Part shown: positions 6,872-15,147 of the stretch, piece by piece
Layout: every line of letters starts with the position of its first letter
Position numbering within the stretch: position 1 is the first letter of the stretch
Assembly (NCBI RefSeq): GCF_900091455.1
Contig: NZ_LT607412.1
Coordinates: 3,224,001-3,288,000 of the forward strand
Reading direction: 5' to 3'
Length of the DNA: 64,000 nt
Origin: Micromonospora coriariae
GTDB taxonomy: Bacteria > Actinomycetota > Actinomycetes > Mycobacteriales > Micromonosporaceae
Program-made: the position numbers and the translations under genes
Notes under the pieces: generated by a model
Seen by the model: the letters and a program-made list of their open reading frames with translations, nothing else
Database searches by the model: none
What the model was told of the DNA's origin: nothing

Positions 6872-7786
6872 ATGACACAACCGCTCACAGGAAAGATCGC
6901 GCTCGTCGCCGGTGCCACCCGTGGTGCCGGGCGGCAGATCGCCGTTCAGCTCGGCGCGGCCGGTGCCACGGTCTACGCCACCGGTCGCAGCACCCGGGCC
7001 GGCCGCTCCGAGATGGACCGACCGGAGACCATCGAGGAGACCGCCGAGCTGGTCAGCGCGGCCGGCGGCACCGGCATCGCCGTTCAGGTCGACCACCTGG
7101 TGGCCGAGCAGGTCCGCGACCTGGTCGCCCGGATCGACGCCGAGCAGGGCCAACTCGACGTGCTGGTGAACGACATCTGGGGCGGAGACCCGCTGGTCAC
7201 CTGGGAGAAACCGGTCTGGGAGCAGCCGCTCGACGCCGGCTTCCGTACCCTGCGACTGGCCGTCGACACGCACATCATCACCAGCCACTTCGCCCTGCCG
7301 CTGCTGATCCGCAGGCCCGGAGGCCTGGTGGTGGAGATGGGCGACGGCACCAAGGCGTACAACGACGAGAACTACCGGCTGTCGGTCTTCTACGACCTGG
7401 CCAAGGTCTCGGTCAACCGGCTCGCCTTCAGCCAGGCGCACGAGCTGAAGCCGTATGGCTGCACGGCCCTGGCGCTCACCCCCGGCTGGATCCGCTCCGA
7501 GGCGATGCTTGAGCACTTCGGCGTGACCGAGGAGAACTGGCGCGACGGCGCGGCCACCGACCCGAACTTCCTCATCTCGGAGACCCCGGCCTTCGTCGGC
7601 CGGGCGGTGGCCGCGCTCGCCGCCGACGAGGACAAGGCCCGCTGGAGCGGCAAATCCGTCGACGCCGGCACGCTGTCCAAGGTGTACGGCTTCACCGACC
7701 TCGACGGCAGCCAACCCGAGGGTTTCCGCTACATCACCGAGGTGGTCGACGCGGGCAAGCCGGCGGACGTGACCGGCTACCGGTAG
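6872..7786 (+). CDS. SDR-family NAD(P)-dependent oxidoreductase (DHRS1-like)
   Basis: 304 residues. Cofactor motif T-R-G-A-G-R at about 15-20 and catalytic Y-D-L-A-K are clear. The usual N-N-A-G is replaced by N-D-I-W-G-G-D, as in the DHRS1-like branch of short-chain dehydrogenases. The protein is longer than classical SDRs, with a C-terminal extension of about 40 residues (T-L-S-K-V-Y-G-F-T-D). It would reduce or oxidise a carbonyl/alcohol substrate in the cytosol; the substrate cannot be inferred. The 22-bp palindrome in its leader implies repression. Its 3' end overlaps the convergent WYL gene by 10 bp. Confidence 0.8.
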   Translation: MTQPLTGKIALVAGATRGAGRQIAVQLGAAGATVYATGRSTRAGRSEMDRPETIEETAELVSAAGGTGIAVQVDHLVAEQVRDLVARIDAEQGQLDVLVNDIWGGDPLVTWEKPVWEQPLDAGFRTLRLAVDTHIITSHFALPLLIRRPGGLVVEMGDGTKAYNDENYRLSVFYDLAKVSVNRLAFSQAHELKPYGCTALALTPGWIRSEAMLEHFGVTEENWRDGAATDPNFLISETPAFVGRAVAALAADEDKARWSGKSVDAGTLSKVYGFTDLDGSQPEGFRYITEVVDAGKPADVTGYR

Positions 7787-8772
7787 AGCGCGCGGAACCG
7801 GTCGGCCGCCTCGGCGAACAGCTCCCGCAGTTCGGGTGGGTCGAGGACCTCGACCTCGGGGCCGAGCCCCAGCAGTTGGTGGTACGCCACCTGGACCGAC
7901 TCGACGGGCAGCCGTGCCACCACCCAGCCCTGCCCGTCGGGCGGGCTGGCGGCGGCGACCATCTCGTCGTACACGAAGGGGGCGTCGACCAGGTGCCGGA
8001 GCTGGCGCAGGCCGGCGGGGCTCAGCCGGATGGCGACCTCGGCCCGCAGCATGGTCCGCAGAAATGACCCGGCCTGCTCGCGCCAGTGCCCGGCCAGGTC
8101 GAAGCCCTCGTCGCGGTCGAAGTGCTCGTCGCCCACCTCGACCCCGGTGACCCGGTCCACCCGGTAGGTGCGCACATCGTCGCCGACCCGGCCGACCAGA
8201 TACCAGACCCCGCTCTTGAGCACCAGGCCGTACGGCTGGACCCGGCGGGTCACCTCCCGGTCGCCGCGCCGGTAGCGCAGCTCCACCACCCGGTCGCCCC
8301 AGACCGCCCGGGCCAGCTCGGGCAACCAGAGCGGTGCCGCGGTCTCCCGGAACCAGCCCGGCACGTCCAGGTGGAACCGCTGCCCGGCGCGGGCCGGCGC
8401 GTCGCGCAGGGCGGGTGGCAGCGCGGCGAGCACTTTCAGCTCGGCGGACGCGACCGCGTCGGCGAGCCCCATCTCGCCGGCCGGCCCGGGCAGGCCGGCG
8501 AGGAACAGCGCCTCCGCCTCGTCCCGGGTCAGCCCGGTCAGCCGGGTCCGGTAGCCGCCGAGCAGCCGGTACCCGCCCGCTCGGCCCCGGTCGGCGTAGA
8601 CCGGCACCCCGGCGGCGGAGAGCGCCAGCACGTCCCGGTAGACGGTCCGCTCGGAGACCTCCAGCTCCCGCGCCAGCTCGCCCGCGGTCATCGACCCGCG
8701 TGCCTGCAAGAGCAACAGCAACGAGATCAGTCGGGAGGCGCGCACCCGCCCATCCTGCCCGGTCCCGCTCAC
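7777..8772 (-). CDS. WYL-domain HTH transcriptional regulator (YafY-like)
   Basis: 331 residues: an HTH_11 winged helix at the N terminus (R-L-I-S-L-L-L-L-L-Q then E-L-E-V-S-E-R-T-V-Y-R-D), a WYL domain around 140-215 (G-V-W-Y-L-V-G-R, then Y-R-V-D-R-V-T-G-V) and a C-terminal extension (WCX). Such proteins sense ligands, often nucleic-acid fragments or small metabolites. The GTG start overlaps the stop of the response-regulator gene (GTGA), so it is the last gene of the operon that begins at 12343. It may control the exporter operon or the convergent SDR gene. Confidence 0.8.
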   Translation of the reverse strand: MSGTGQDGRVRASRLISLLLLLQARGSMTAGELARELEVSERTVYRDVLALSAAGVPVYADRGRAGGYRLLGGYRTRLTGLTRDEAEALFLAGLPGPAGEMGLADAVASAELKVLAALPPALRDAPARAGQRFHLDVPGWFRETAAPLWLPELARAVWGDRVVELRYRRGDREVTRRVQPYGLVLKSGVWYLVGRVGDDVRTYRVDRVTGVEVGDEHFDRDEGFDLAGHWREQAGSFLRTMLRAEVAIRLSPAGLRQLRHLVDAPFVYDEMVAAASPPDGQGWVVARLPVESVQVAYHQLLGLGPEVEVLDPPELRELFAEAADRFRALYR

Positions 8773-9410
8773 CGTCCGCCGGGGGTGAGCAGGCCGCGGT
8801 CGTACGCGGTGGCCACCGCCGCGGCCCGGTCGTTGACCCCGAGCTTGGCGTACACGTGCAGCAGGTGCGTCTTGACGGTGGCCTCGCTGATGAACAGCCG
8901 AGCGGCGGCCTCCCGGTTGGAAGCGCCCCGAGCCACCAGGGTGAGCACCTCCAGCTCACGCTGGCTGAGCGGTTCCTCGGCCGGGGCGCGCAGCCGGCCC
9001 ATCAGCCGGCCGGCCACGCTCGGCGACAGTACGGACTCGCCCCGGGCGGCGGCCCGTACGGCCCGCACCAGATCCTCGCGCGGCGCGTCCTTGAGCAGGT
9101 AGCCGGTGGCGCCGGCCTCGATCGCCGGCAGCACGTCCGCGTCCGTGTCGTACGTGGTGAGCACCAGCACCCGGGCGGTGCTGCCGGAGCGGGTCAGTCG
9201 GCCGATGGCCGTCACCCCGTCCATCCCGGGCATCCGCAGGTCCATCAGCACCACGTCGGGACCCAGCGTCGCGACCAGGGCCAACGCCTCGGCCCCGTCC
9301 GCAGCCTCGCCCACCACGTCGAACCCCGGGTCACCGGTGAACATGCCGCGCAGCCCGTCCCGCACCACCGGATGGTCGTCGACGATCAGCACCCGGACCG
9401 GCCCGGTCAT
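8769..9410 (-). CDS. NarL/LuxR-family response regulator
   Basis: 213 residues: receiver domain with acidic pair D11-D12, phosphoacceptor D57 in V-V-L-M-D-L-R-M-P and a conserved K in L-L-K-D-A, then a LuxR-type HTH (L-S-Q-R-E-L-E-V-L then A-R-L-F-I-S-E-A-T-V-K-T-H). Start overlaps the stop of the histidine kinase (ATGA), which is its partner. Likely regulates the adjacent ABC exporter genes. Confidence 0.9.
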   Translation of the reverse strand: MTGPVRVLIVDDHPVVRDGLRGMFTGDPGFDVVGEAADGAEALALVATLGPDVVLMDLRMPGMDGVTAIGRLTRSGSTARVLVLTTYDTDADVLPAIEAGATGYLLKDAPREDLVRAVRAAARGESVLSPSVAGRLMGRLRAPAEEPLSQRELEVLTLVARGASNREAAARLFISEATVKTHLLHVYAKLGVNDRAAAVATAYDRGLLTPGGR

Positions 9411-10678
9411 CCGGCACCCCCGGCGAGAGCGGGCACGGAGGCCGAGACGGCGGTGCCGACGCCCGGCTCAGACTCGACGGCCAACTCGCCGCCGACCCGG
9501 GCCATCCGCTGCCGCATGACGGTCAGCCCGTACCCGCCGTCGGGTCGCTCCTGGGCGGTCAGGTCGTCGACCTCGAAGCCCACCCCGTCGTCCCGGACGT
9601 CGAGGGTGACCACGTCCCCCATGTACGACAGGGTGAGCCCGACCCGGGTCGCCTTGGCGTGCTTGCCCACGTTGGCCAGCGCCTCCTGGCCGGTCCGCAG
9701 CAGGGTCACCTCGACCTCCGGGTGCAGCGGGCGAGGCGTGCCGGTGGTGGCGACCTCGGCGCGTACCCCGTTGAGGGCCGACCAGCGCCCGCCCAGCTCG
9801 GCGAGGGCGTCCGGCAGGCGGGCTGTCTCCAGCGGCTCCGGGCGGACCGCCCGTACCGAGCGACGGGCCTCGGTGAGGCTCTCCCGGGCCAGGGAGAGGG
9901 CGTTGTCCACGTGCCGACGCCAGTCGGCGGAGCGGTCGCGGGTCTGCTCGGCCGCCTCCAGTTGGGTGATGATGCCGGTCAACCCCTGGGCCAGGGTGTC
10001 GTGGATCTCCCGGGCCATCCGCTGGCGCTCGTCCAGCACGCCGGCCTCCCTGGCCTGGATGAGCAGTTGGGCGTGTAGTCCCACGTTCTCCCGGGCCGCG
10101 TCGGCGAGCTTCCGGTTCGCCCCGGCCAGCTCCTCCACCAGGAGTTTGCGGTTGGCGTTCTGCCGTTCGGTGACGGTGCCGAACCAGCTCAGCGCGCCGG
10201 CCGCCCCGGCGTTGAACAGCACCAGCACCGACCAGAGCAGCCAGTGCTCCGCGGAGGTGGGTGGGCCCGCGCTCTGCGCCGTGGCGACCAGCACGCCGGT
10301 CACGGCCACCCCGCCGAACCGCCACCGGCCGGGAAGCACGAGGAACGCGTGCACGAAACCGACCCAGGCGAAGAAGCCATACCACGGGCTGGCCACCACC
10401 AGCACGGCGCTGAAGGCGAGGAGCCCGACGTAGTAGGCCGCCATCAGCGCACGACGGGTGGTCCACTGCGGGTGCAGAGTGATGAACCAGGTGACCCAGC
10501 AGCCGGCCCCCACGGCAACGGCCAGGGTCGGTGGGAACGACAGGCTGCCCGGGGCCGGAGCGAAGCGTGCCAGCACGGTCCCGACGAGGAGCCCGAGGAA
10601 GGGCGCAACCCGGTAGACGTTCGCCTCGCGCGCCTCCCACACGGCGAGCCGGTCGACCTGTTCCGCGGTGCTGGTCAT
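9407..10678 (-). CDS. NarL-type sensor histidine kinase
   Basis: 423 residues. Five or six hydrophobic segments fill about residues 25-165 (membrane sensor without an extracytoplasmic domain), then a coiled coil, a HisKA_3 dimerisation domain with the phosphoacceptor in R-E-I-H-D-T-L-A-Q-G-L, and an HATPase domain with the N-box (Q-E-A-L-A-N-V-G-K-H-A) and D-D-G-V-G-F. This layout, next to an ABC-2 exporter, resembles envelope- or drug-responsive systems of the LiaS/DesK kind. The ATG at 10678 was chosen because upstream in-frame codons overlap the permease gene. Confidence 0.88.
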   Translation of the reverse strand: MTSTAEQVDRLAVWEAREANVYRVAPFLGLLVGTVLARFAPAPGSLSFPPTLAVAVGAGCWVTWFITLHPQWTTRRALMAAYYVGLLAFSAVLVVASPWYGFFAWVGFVHAFLVLPGRWRFGGVAVTGVLVATAQSAGPPTSAEHWLLWSVLVLFNAGAAGALSWFGTVTERQNANRKLLVEELAGANRKLADAARENVGLHAQLLIQAREAGVLDERQRMAREIHDTLAQGLTGIITQLEAAEQTRDRSADWRRHVDNALSLARESLTEARRSVRAVRPEPLETARLPDALAELGGRWSALNGVRAEVATTGTPRPLHPEVEVTLLRTGQEALANVGKHAKATRVGLTLSYMGDVVTLDVRDDGVGFEVDDLTAQERPDGGYGLTVMRQRMARVGGELAVESEPGVGTAVSASVPALAGGAG

Positions 10679-10688
10679 CAGTTGTCTC

Positions 10689-11423
10689 TCACTCCCAGCG
10701 GAAGAGTTTCGCGGCGATCGCACCGGCGGCCACCGCGACCGCCGCCATTATCCCCAGGTGCAGCGGGTGCGGCGCCATCCCGGTCCAGGCGTCAAGCAGC
10801 GCCTGCACCCCGGGTGGCGTGTAGTCGCCGATCCGGACCAGGAAATCCGGCAGGATGAACCGGGGCACGTAGACGCCGCCGAAGAACATGACCGCCATGA
10901 ACAACGGCACGGCCAGCCCCTGCGCCGACTTGGTCGTCCGCGCCACCGCTCCCACCAGCAGGCCCAGCGCCAGCAGGGCGGCCGTACCGAGGATGAGGGC
11001 CAGCGTGAAGCCCAGCGGACGTCGGGGTAGCGGCACGTCGAACGCCAACCGACCGACCGCGATGAGCAGCACGGCGCTGACCAGGATGGTGGCGAGAGAG
11101 ATGACCAGTTGGGCGGCCAACAGCGCGAAGGGGCTGGCCGGGGTGGTGGCAAGCCTGCGCAGCACCCCACGTTCCCGGTAGGTGGCCAGCACCGTGGGCA
11201 GGATGTTCACCGCCGACATGGCGAGCGTGATCACCAGCAACGAGGGGGCGAAGTACTGGATGAAGGAGAGGTCGCCGAACTGCGGATCCGGCTCGCGCAT
11301 TGCCGGGATCAGCCCGAGCACCAGCAACAGCGCGAGTGGCAACACGACAGTCGTCAGCGGCGAGCCGAAGTCCCGCAGGAAGAGCCGCGTCTCGATCTTG
11401 AGGATCTGCCCGAAGGCATGCAT
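10689..11423 (-). CDS. ABC-2 type transporter permease
   Basis: 244 residues with six hydrophobic segments and the ABC-2 family pattern (long first loop, Y-R-E-R-G-V-L-R-R-L cytoplasmic helix after the second segment, G-G-V-Y-V-P-R between the last segments). It pairs with the ATPase encoded 11 bp upstream to form an exporter in the cytoplasmic membrane, DrrAB-like in organisation. Drug, lipid or peptide export are all possible. SD-like AAGGGAG precedes the start. Confidence 0.85.
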   Translation of the reverse strand: MHAFGQILKIETRLFLRDFGSPLTTVVLPLALLLVLGLIPAMREPDPQFGDLSFIQYFAPSLLVITLAMSAVNILPTVLATYRERGVLRRLATTPASPFALLAAQLVISLATILVSAVLLIAVGRLAFDVPLPRRPLGFTLALILGTAALLALGLLVGAVARTTKSAQGLAVPLFMAVMFFGGVYVPRFILPDFLVRIGDYTPPGVQALLDAWTGMAPHPLHLGIMAAVAVAAGAIAAKLFRWE

Positions 11424-11434
11424 GTCGCTCTCCC

Positions 11435-12343
11435 TTACTCGGCGGGCCGGTGCCCGGTCAGCTCGACGAACGCATCGTCGAGGGTGGACTGCTCCAGCCG
11501 CAGGTCGGCGGCGATGATCTGGTTGCGGGCGAGCACCGAGGTGACCGCGTGCAGCACATCACCGGTGCCGGTCACCACCACCTGGCTGCCGGTGCGCTGC
11601 ACGGCGGTCACCTCGAGCAGATCGGTGAGGAGCCGGTCGTCGACCGGGGCGGACGGCCGGAACCGGATCCGCTGCTCCGGAGCCACCGTCGACACCAGAC
11701 CAGCAGGGCTGTCCAGTGCGACGACCCGTCCCCGGTCGATCACGGCGACCCGGTCGCAGAGCCGCTCGGCCTCCTCCATGAAGTGGGTGACCAGCACGAT
11801 CGTCACGCCGCTGTCCCGGATCTGCTCGATGAGCGTCCAGGTGTCCCGCCGTGCCTGCGGGTCCAGGCCGGTGGTCAGCTCGTCGAGGATCGCGATCTTC
11901 GGGTTGCCGACCAGGGCGAGCGCGATCGACAGCCGCTGCTTCTGACCGCCGGAGAGCTTCTTGTACGCGGTGTTCCGCTTGTCGCCCAGACCCAACCTGT
12001 CGATCAGGTCCGCCGGGTCGGCCGGGTCGCGGTAGAACGAGGCGTACAGCTCCAGCGCCTCGCCAACCCGCAGCTGGTCCGGCAGTTGGCTCTCCTGGAG
12101 CTGCACGCCGACCCGCTGGCGAAGCTGGGCCGCGTCCGCGCGGGGGTCGAGCCCGAGGACCGACACCCCGCCCCCGTTCGGGACGCGGAGCCCGGCGACA
12201 CACTCGACGGTGGTGGTCTTGCCGGCGCCGTTCGGGCCCAGTACGCCGAAGATCTCCCCGGCCTCGACCGTGAACGACACGTCGGCCACGGCTACCAGGT
12301 CGCCGTACCGCTTGTGCAGGTTGGTCACCTCAATGACCGGCAT
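11435..12343 (-). CDS. ABC transporter ATP-binding protein
   Basis: 302 residues. Walker A G36-P-N-G-A-G-K-T-T, Q-loop Q-E-S, signature L-S-G-G-Q-K-Q-R, Walker B I-A-I-L-D-E-L-T (the usual D-E-P is D-E-L), D-loop T-G-L-D-P, H-loop V-T-H-F. The ~85-residue C-terminal domain is of the DrrA/NatA kind. First gene of the minus-strand run ATPase-permease-kinase-regulator-WYL, so the two-component system probably controls its own exporter. The start has an SD-like GGAGGG. Confidence 0.88.
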   Translation of the reverse strand: MPVIEVTNLHKRYGDLVAVADVSFTVEAGEIFGVLGPNGAGKTTTVECVAGLRVPNGGGVSVLGLDPRADAAQLRQRVGVQLQESQLPDQLRVGEALELYASFYRDPADPADLIDRLGLGDKRNTAYKKLSGGQKQRLSIALALVGNPKIAILDELTTGLDPQARRDTWTLIEQIRDSGVTIVLVTHFMEEAERLCDRVAVIDRGRVVALDSPAGLVSTVAPEQRIRFRPSAPVDDRLLTDLLEVTAVQRTGSQVVVTGTGDVLHAVTSVLARNQIIAADLRLEQSTLDDAFVELTGHRPAE

Positions 12344-12486
12344 CGTGCCGCCCTCCGCCGTCGTAGCTGTACCTCTTCAGCCTGGCGGCGGCGGCTCGGC
12401 GGCGAATCGACCAGCCGTTGATGATCGTTCGCGGCGGCGGCTGACCCCGACGATCCACCAACCGGTTGATGTGTACGCACTATCGC

Positions 12487-12492
12487 TAGGCT
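12487..12492 (+). promoter_or_regulatory. leaderless -10 hexamer for the EI24 gene
   Basis: TAGGCT, 8 nt before the GTG at 12501, in the region divergent from the ABC operon. Confidence 0.5.
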
Positions 12493-12500
12493 GCTGGATC

Positions 12501-13292
12501 GTGGACGCCAGCAGAATCGCCAACCCGGTGACCGGGGTCGTCGGACGCTTCTTCGCCGGGGCCGGGCTGCTCCTGCGTGGGCTCGGCCTCTACGTCCGCA
12601 GCCCGAAGCTGATGCTGTTCGGCATCGTGCCGGCGTTGATCTCCGGTGTGCTCTTCGTGGCCGCGTTCGCCGCCCTGGTGTACTTCGTGGACGACATCGC
12701 CGCCCTGGTCACCCCGTTCGCCGACGACTGGTCGGCAACCGCCCGCAACCTGGTCCGGGTGATCGCCGGGCTGGCCTTCCTGGGCCTCGGCGGCCTGCTC
12801 GCCGTGGTCAGCTTCACCGCCGTCACCCTGGTCATCGGCGACCCGTTCTACGAGAAGATCTCCGAGCGGGTGGAGGAACGGTACGGCGGCACGCCGGGTG
12901 CGGTGGACGTGGCCTTCTGGTCGTCGCTGCGCCGCAGCCTCGCCGACTCCGTACGGCTGGTGGCCCTCACGGCGCTGGTCGGCATCCCGCTCTTCCTCGC
13001 CGGCTTCATCCCGGTGGTCGGCCAGACGGTCGTCCCGGTCATCGGGGCGGCGGTGGGTGGCTGGTTCCTCGCCGTGGAGCTGGTCGGCGCCCCGTTCTAC
13101 CGGCGTGGCATGCGGCTGCCGCAGCGCCGGTCGATCCTCAAGGCCGACCGACCCGCCGCGCTCGGTTTCGGGGTGGCGGTGTTCCTCTGCTTCCTGATCC
13201 CGCTCGGCGCGGTGCTGGTCATGCCGGCGGCGGTGGCCGGCGCCACCCTGCTGGCCCGCCGCTCGCTCGGCCAGCCGATCGAGGAGCGCTGA
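12501..13292 (+). CDS. EI24-domain membrane protein (CysZ/DUF540 family)
   Basis: 263 residues with four to five hydrophobic stretches and the family's amphipathic S-P-K-L-M-L-F-G-I-V-P segment and V-I-G-D-P-F-Y-E-K-I block. The bacterial representative CysZ is a sulphate channel, and eukaryotic EI24 is an ER membrane protein; whether actinobacterial members move sulphate is not established. No cysteine-biosynthesis genes are nearby. Followed 1 bp later by the macrodomain gene, so the two are likely co-transcribed. Confidence 0.8.
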   Translation: MDASRIANPVTGVVGRFFAGAGLLLRGLGLYVRSPKLMLFGIVPALISGVLFVAAFAALVYFVDDIAALVTPFADDWSATARNLVRVIAGLAFLGLGGLLAVVSFTAVTLVIGDPFYEKISERVEERYGGTPGAVDVAFWSSLRRSLADSVRLVALTALVGIPLFLAGFIPVVGQTVVPVIGAAVGGWFLAVELVGAPFYRRGMRLPQRRSILKADRPAALGFGVAVFLCFLIPLGAVLVMPAAVAGATLLARRSLGQPIEER

Positions 13293-13293
13293 C

Positions 13294-13809
13294 ATGGAGA
13301 TCACCCTGGTCGAGGGGGACATCACGACCCAGCGGGTGGACGCCATCGTGAACGCCGCGAACTCGTCACTGCTCGGCGGCGGCGGCGTCGACGGGGCCAT
13401 CCACCGGCGGGGTGGTCCGGCCATCCTGGCCGAGTGCCGGGCGCTGCGGGCGTCCCGGTACGGCCAGGGCCTGCCCGCCGGACAGGCGGTGGCGACGACC
13501 GCCGGGGAGCTGCCGGCCCGGTGGGTGATCCACACCGTCGGACCGGTCTGGTCGGCCACCGAGGACCGCTCGGCGCTGCTGCGCGACTGCTACGCCAACA
13601 GCCTGCGGGTGGCGGACGAGCTGGGCGCGGGCACCGTGGCGATCCCGCTGATCTCGGCGGGCATCTACGGCTGGCCGGTGGACGACGCGGTTCGTCAGGC
13701 CCTGTCGGTGCTGCGCGCGGCCACGCCGGTGAATGTCACCGAGGCCCGTCTGGTGCTCTTCGGCGCAGACATCCACGCCGTTGCGCGCCAGGTCCTCGAC
13801 GCCGGCTGA
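13294..13809 (+). CDS. Macrodomain protein (ADP-ribose / O-acetyl-ADP-ribose hydrolase, YmdB-like)
   Basis: A stand-alone macrodomain of 171 residues. Ligand-binding motifs are intact: G8-D-I-T, N20-A-A-N, the G-G-G-G-V-D-G-A-I-H phosphate loop and P-L-I-S-A-G-I-Y-G-W-P. Proteins of this MacroD/YmdB class hydrolyse O-acetyl-ADP-ribose or remove mono-ADP-ribose from acidic residues. It follows the EI24 gene at 1 bp and runs convergently toward the XRE/PLD-like regulator at 13849. No ADP-ribosyltransferase is visible in the window. Confidence 0.9.
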   Translation: MEITLVEGDITTQRVDAIVNAANSSLLGGGGVDGAIHRRGGPAILAECRALRASRYGQGLPAGQAVATTAGELPARWVIHTVGPVWSATEDRSALLRDCYANSLRVADELGAGTVAIPLISAGIYGWPVDDAVRQALSVLRAATPVNVTEARLVLFGADIHAVARQVLDAG

Positions 13810-13848
13810 CCGGTATGGCGAAAGCCCCCGGAGACACCATGCTCCCGG

Positions 13849-14580
13849 CTATGCCGCGCGTGCGTCAGCCCATATTGACTCGAAGTGCTCCACGTAACGA
13901 TCAAACGGGCCGCCGGCCTCCCGGCGTCGGAGGTGCATCGTCACCGAATCCTGCCCCAGCCCCGCGCCGATGTGCGTCGCCACAATCGCCTCGTCATCGA
14001 AGACCCAGACCGACATGGCGATGTGCCGATCTGACAGCCGGACGGCGAGAGGTTCGGGCGACTTCGCGATCTCCGCCTGACTCATTGCTATACGGGTCGC
14101 TAGCGTGAGGGGCGTCGCCTCGATACGCTCCCGCGCCGTGGTGACGGCGCTGCCCGGGTCACCGAGCAGGAAACGCACATCGGCACCGGCCTGGGCCTTC
14201 GCGCCGAGCGTGGCGGCGGCATTGGGCACCTCAAGCCATACGAAGTAACTCGTGTACCCGCCGAACCACAACCGCGTGCCGGCCTGGTCAATCAACTCAC
14301 GGAACAGCGAACGGGGAAGGTCGGAGCGGCGTGCGTACACGCCGACCAGTTCACGGTCTGAACCGACCTTGACAGCGCGGCGGACGACTTCCGGCCATAG
14401 CACTTCTACATCCTGCCCCAGCACCCCGGCTGCCCGCATCCGAGAGCGGGGGTGAGGAACGCGGCCCCGGCTGAGCCACCGCTCAACCGTCTTCGCGTCC
14501 ACATCGCATCTCTCGGCAAGTTCGGCAACGGTCAGCCCTGCCGATCGGAGGGCGTGTCTGAGGGCGTCGTTCCGCGACAT
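13849..14580 (-). CDS. HTH regulator with a PLD-like C-terminal domain
   Basis: 243 residues. N-terminal 60 residues form an XRE-like HTH (T-V-A-E-L-A-E-R-C-D-V-D-A-K-T-V-E-R-W-L). The remainder (about 85-240) resembles the phospholipase-D-like domain found on many actinobacterial XRE proteins (L-F-R-E-L-I-D-Q-A-G, G-A-D-V-R-F-L-L-G-D-P, closing V-E-H-F-E-S-I-W), but I see no H-x-K-x4-D, so it is probably a ligand sensor, not an enzyme. ATG chosen because an AGGAAAGG sequence precedes it. Transcribed divergently from the three-gene cassette 14762-15398, its most likely target. Confidence 0.7.
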   Translation of the reverse strand: MSRNDALRHALRSAGLTVAELAERCDVDAKTVERWLSRGRVPHPRSRMRAAGVLGQDVEVLWPEVVRRAVKVGSDRELVGVYARRSDLPRSLFRELIDQAGTRLWFGGYTSYFVWLEVPNAAATLGAKAQAGADVRFLLGDPGSAVTTARERIEATPLTLATRIAMSQAEIAKSPEPLAVRLSDRHIAMSVWVFDDEAIVATHIGAGLGQDSVTMHLRRREAGGPFDRYVEHFESIWADARAA

Positions 14581-14761
14581 CGTAGGGGACCTTTCCTGGA
14601 CGTCCCTTGATGGTCGCATGCGGACGGTGCAGACGTCCGCTACTCCCTGCGACCGTCCGATGAGGTGCCGCTGGTGGAGGAAGCCGGTGGTGGTGCCAGC
14701 AGCGGGGTCGCACCGGTAAATGGGGACGGGCGGCCCCTCCTAGCTGACAGGAGGGGGAGAG

Positions 14762-14857
14762 ATGCCCGAGGAGCGACCGAAACCAATGCCACCGGAGCCG
14801 AAGCCCACGCGACGGGCACCGACACACATTCCCGCCCACCGCTGGGTGTCGCGATGA
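14762..14857 (+). CDS. 31-residue Pro/Arg-rich small protein, first gene of cassette
   Basis: A very short frame supported by a near-perfect ribosome-binding site (AGGAGGGGG, then 4 nt and ATG) and by an ATGA overlap with the next gene. The product is Pro/Glu/Arg-rich (M-P-E-E-R-P-K-P-M-P-P-E-P-K-P) and ends H-R-W-V-S-R. It could be a functional small protein or a leader peptide that couples ribosomes into the downstream gene. I do not recognise a family. Confidence 0.5.
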   Translation: MPEERPKPMPPEPKPTRRAPTHIPAHRWVSR

Positions 14858-15147
14858 TCGGGGTGTTGAGGGCCGGCGACGTGATCAGGCTGACCCGCGC
14901 CGCCAGCCCGCAGTTCGTGCGCCCGTTGACGATCCGGGTCATCCGCGAGCTGGCCGACCGGCACACGTACCACGGTTGGGTCTGGGTCGAAGGCTACGAG
15001 CTGGGCCGAAACGGTGTGGCGCTGGCGAAGCGGGAGCTGTTCGTGCTGCGTGAGGGAGTGCGGGTACTGACCGCGGCCCCGACGATCGTGGCGCAGCCCG
15101 CCACCCGCGGTTCCGTCCGACGCACATCGGTGAGGGCGGGGGCGTGA
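14854..15147 (+). CDS. Unknown 97-residue protein, cassette gene 2
   Basis: Not recognised. The ATG overlaps the stop of the 31-residue frame (ATGA). About residues 5-70 look like a small beta-rich domain (R-A-G-D-V-I-R-L-T-R, then H-G-W-V-W-V-E-G-Y-E-L), reminiscent of a barrel- or SH3-like fold but without a diagnostic motif; the tail is Thr/Arg-rich. Read in the same frame, longer upstream starts exist but run through the strong ribosome-binding site of the small gene. Downstream gene overlaps by GTGA. Confidence 0.55.
   Translation: MIGVLRAGDVIRLTRAASPQFVRPLTIRVIRELADRHTYHGWVWVEGYELGRNGVALAKRELFVLREGVRVLTAAPTIVAQPATRGSVRRTSVRAGA

Noticed and set aside
13294..14580. Anti-phage defence system built on macrodomain and XRE/PLD-like protein
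   Set aside because: No effector, nuclease or NAD-consuming domain, no mobile element and no HKD motif; reported only as an unexplained cassette.
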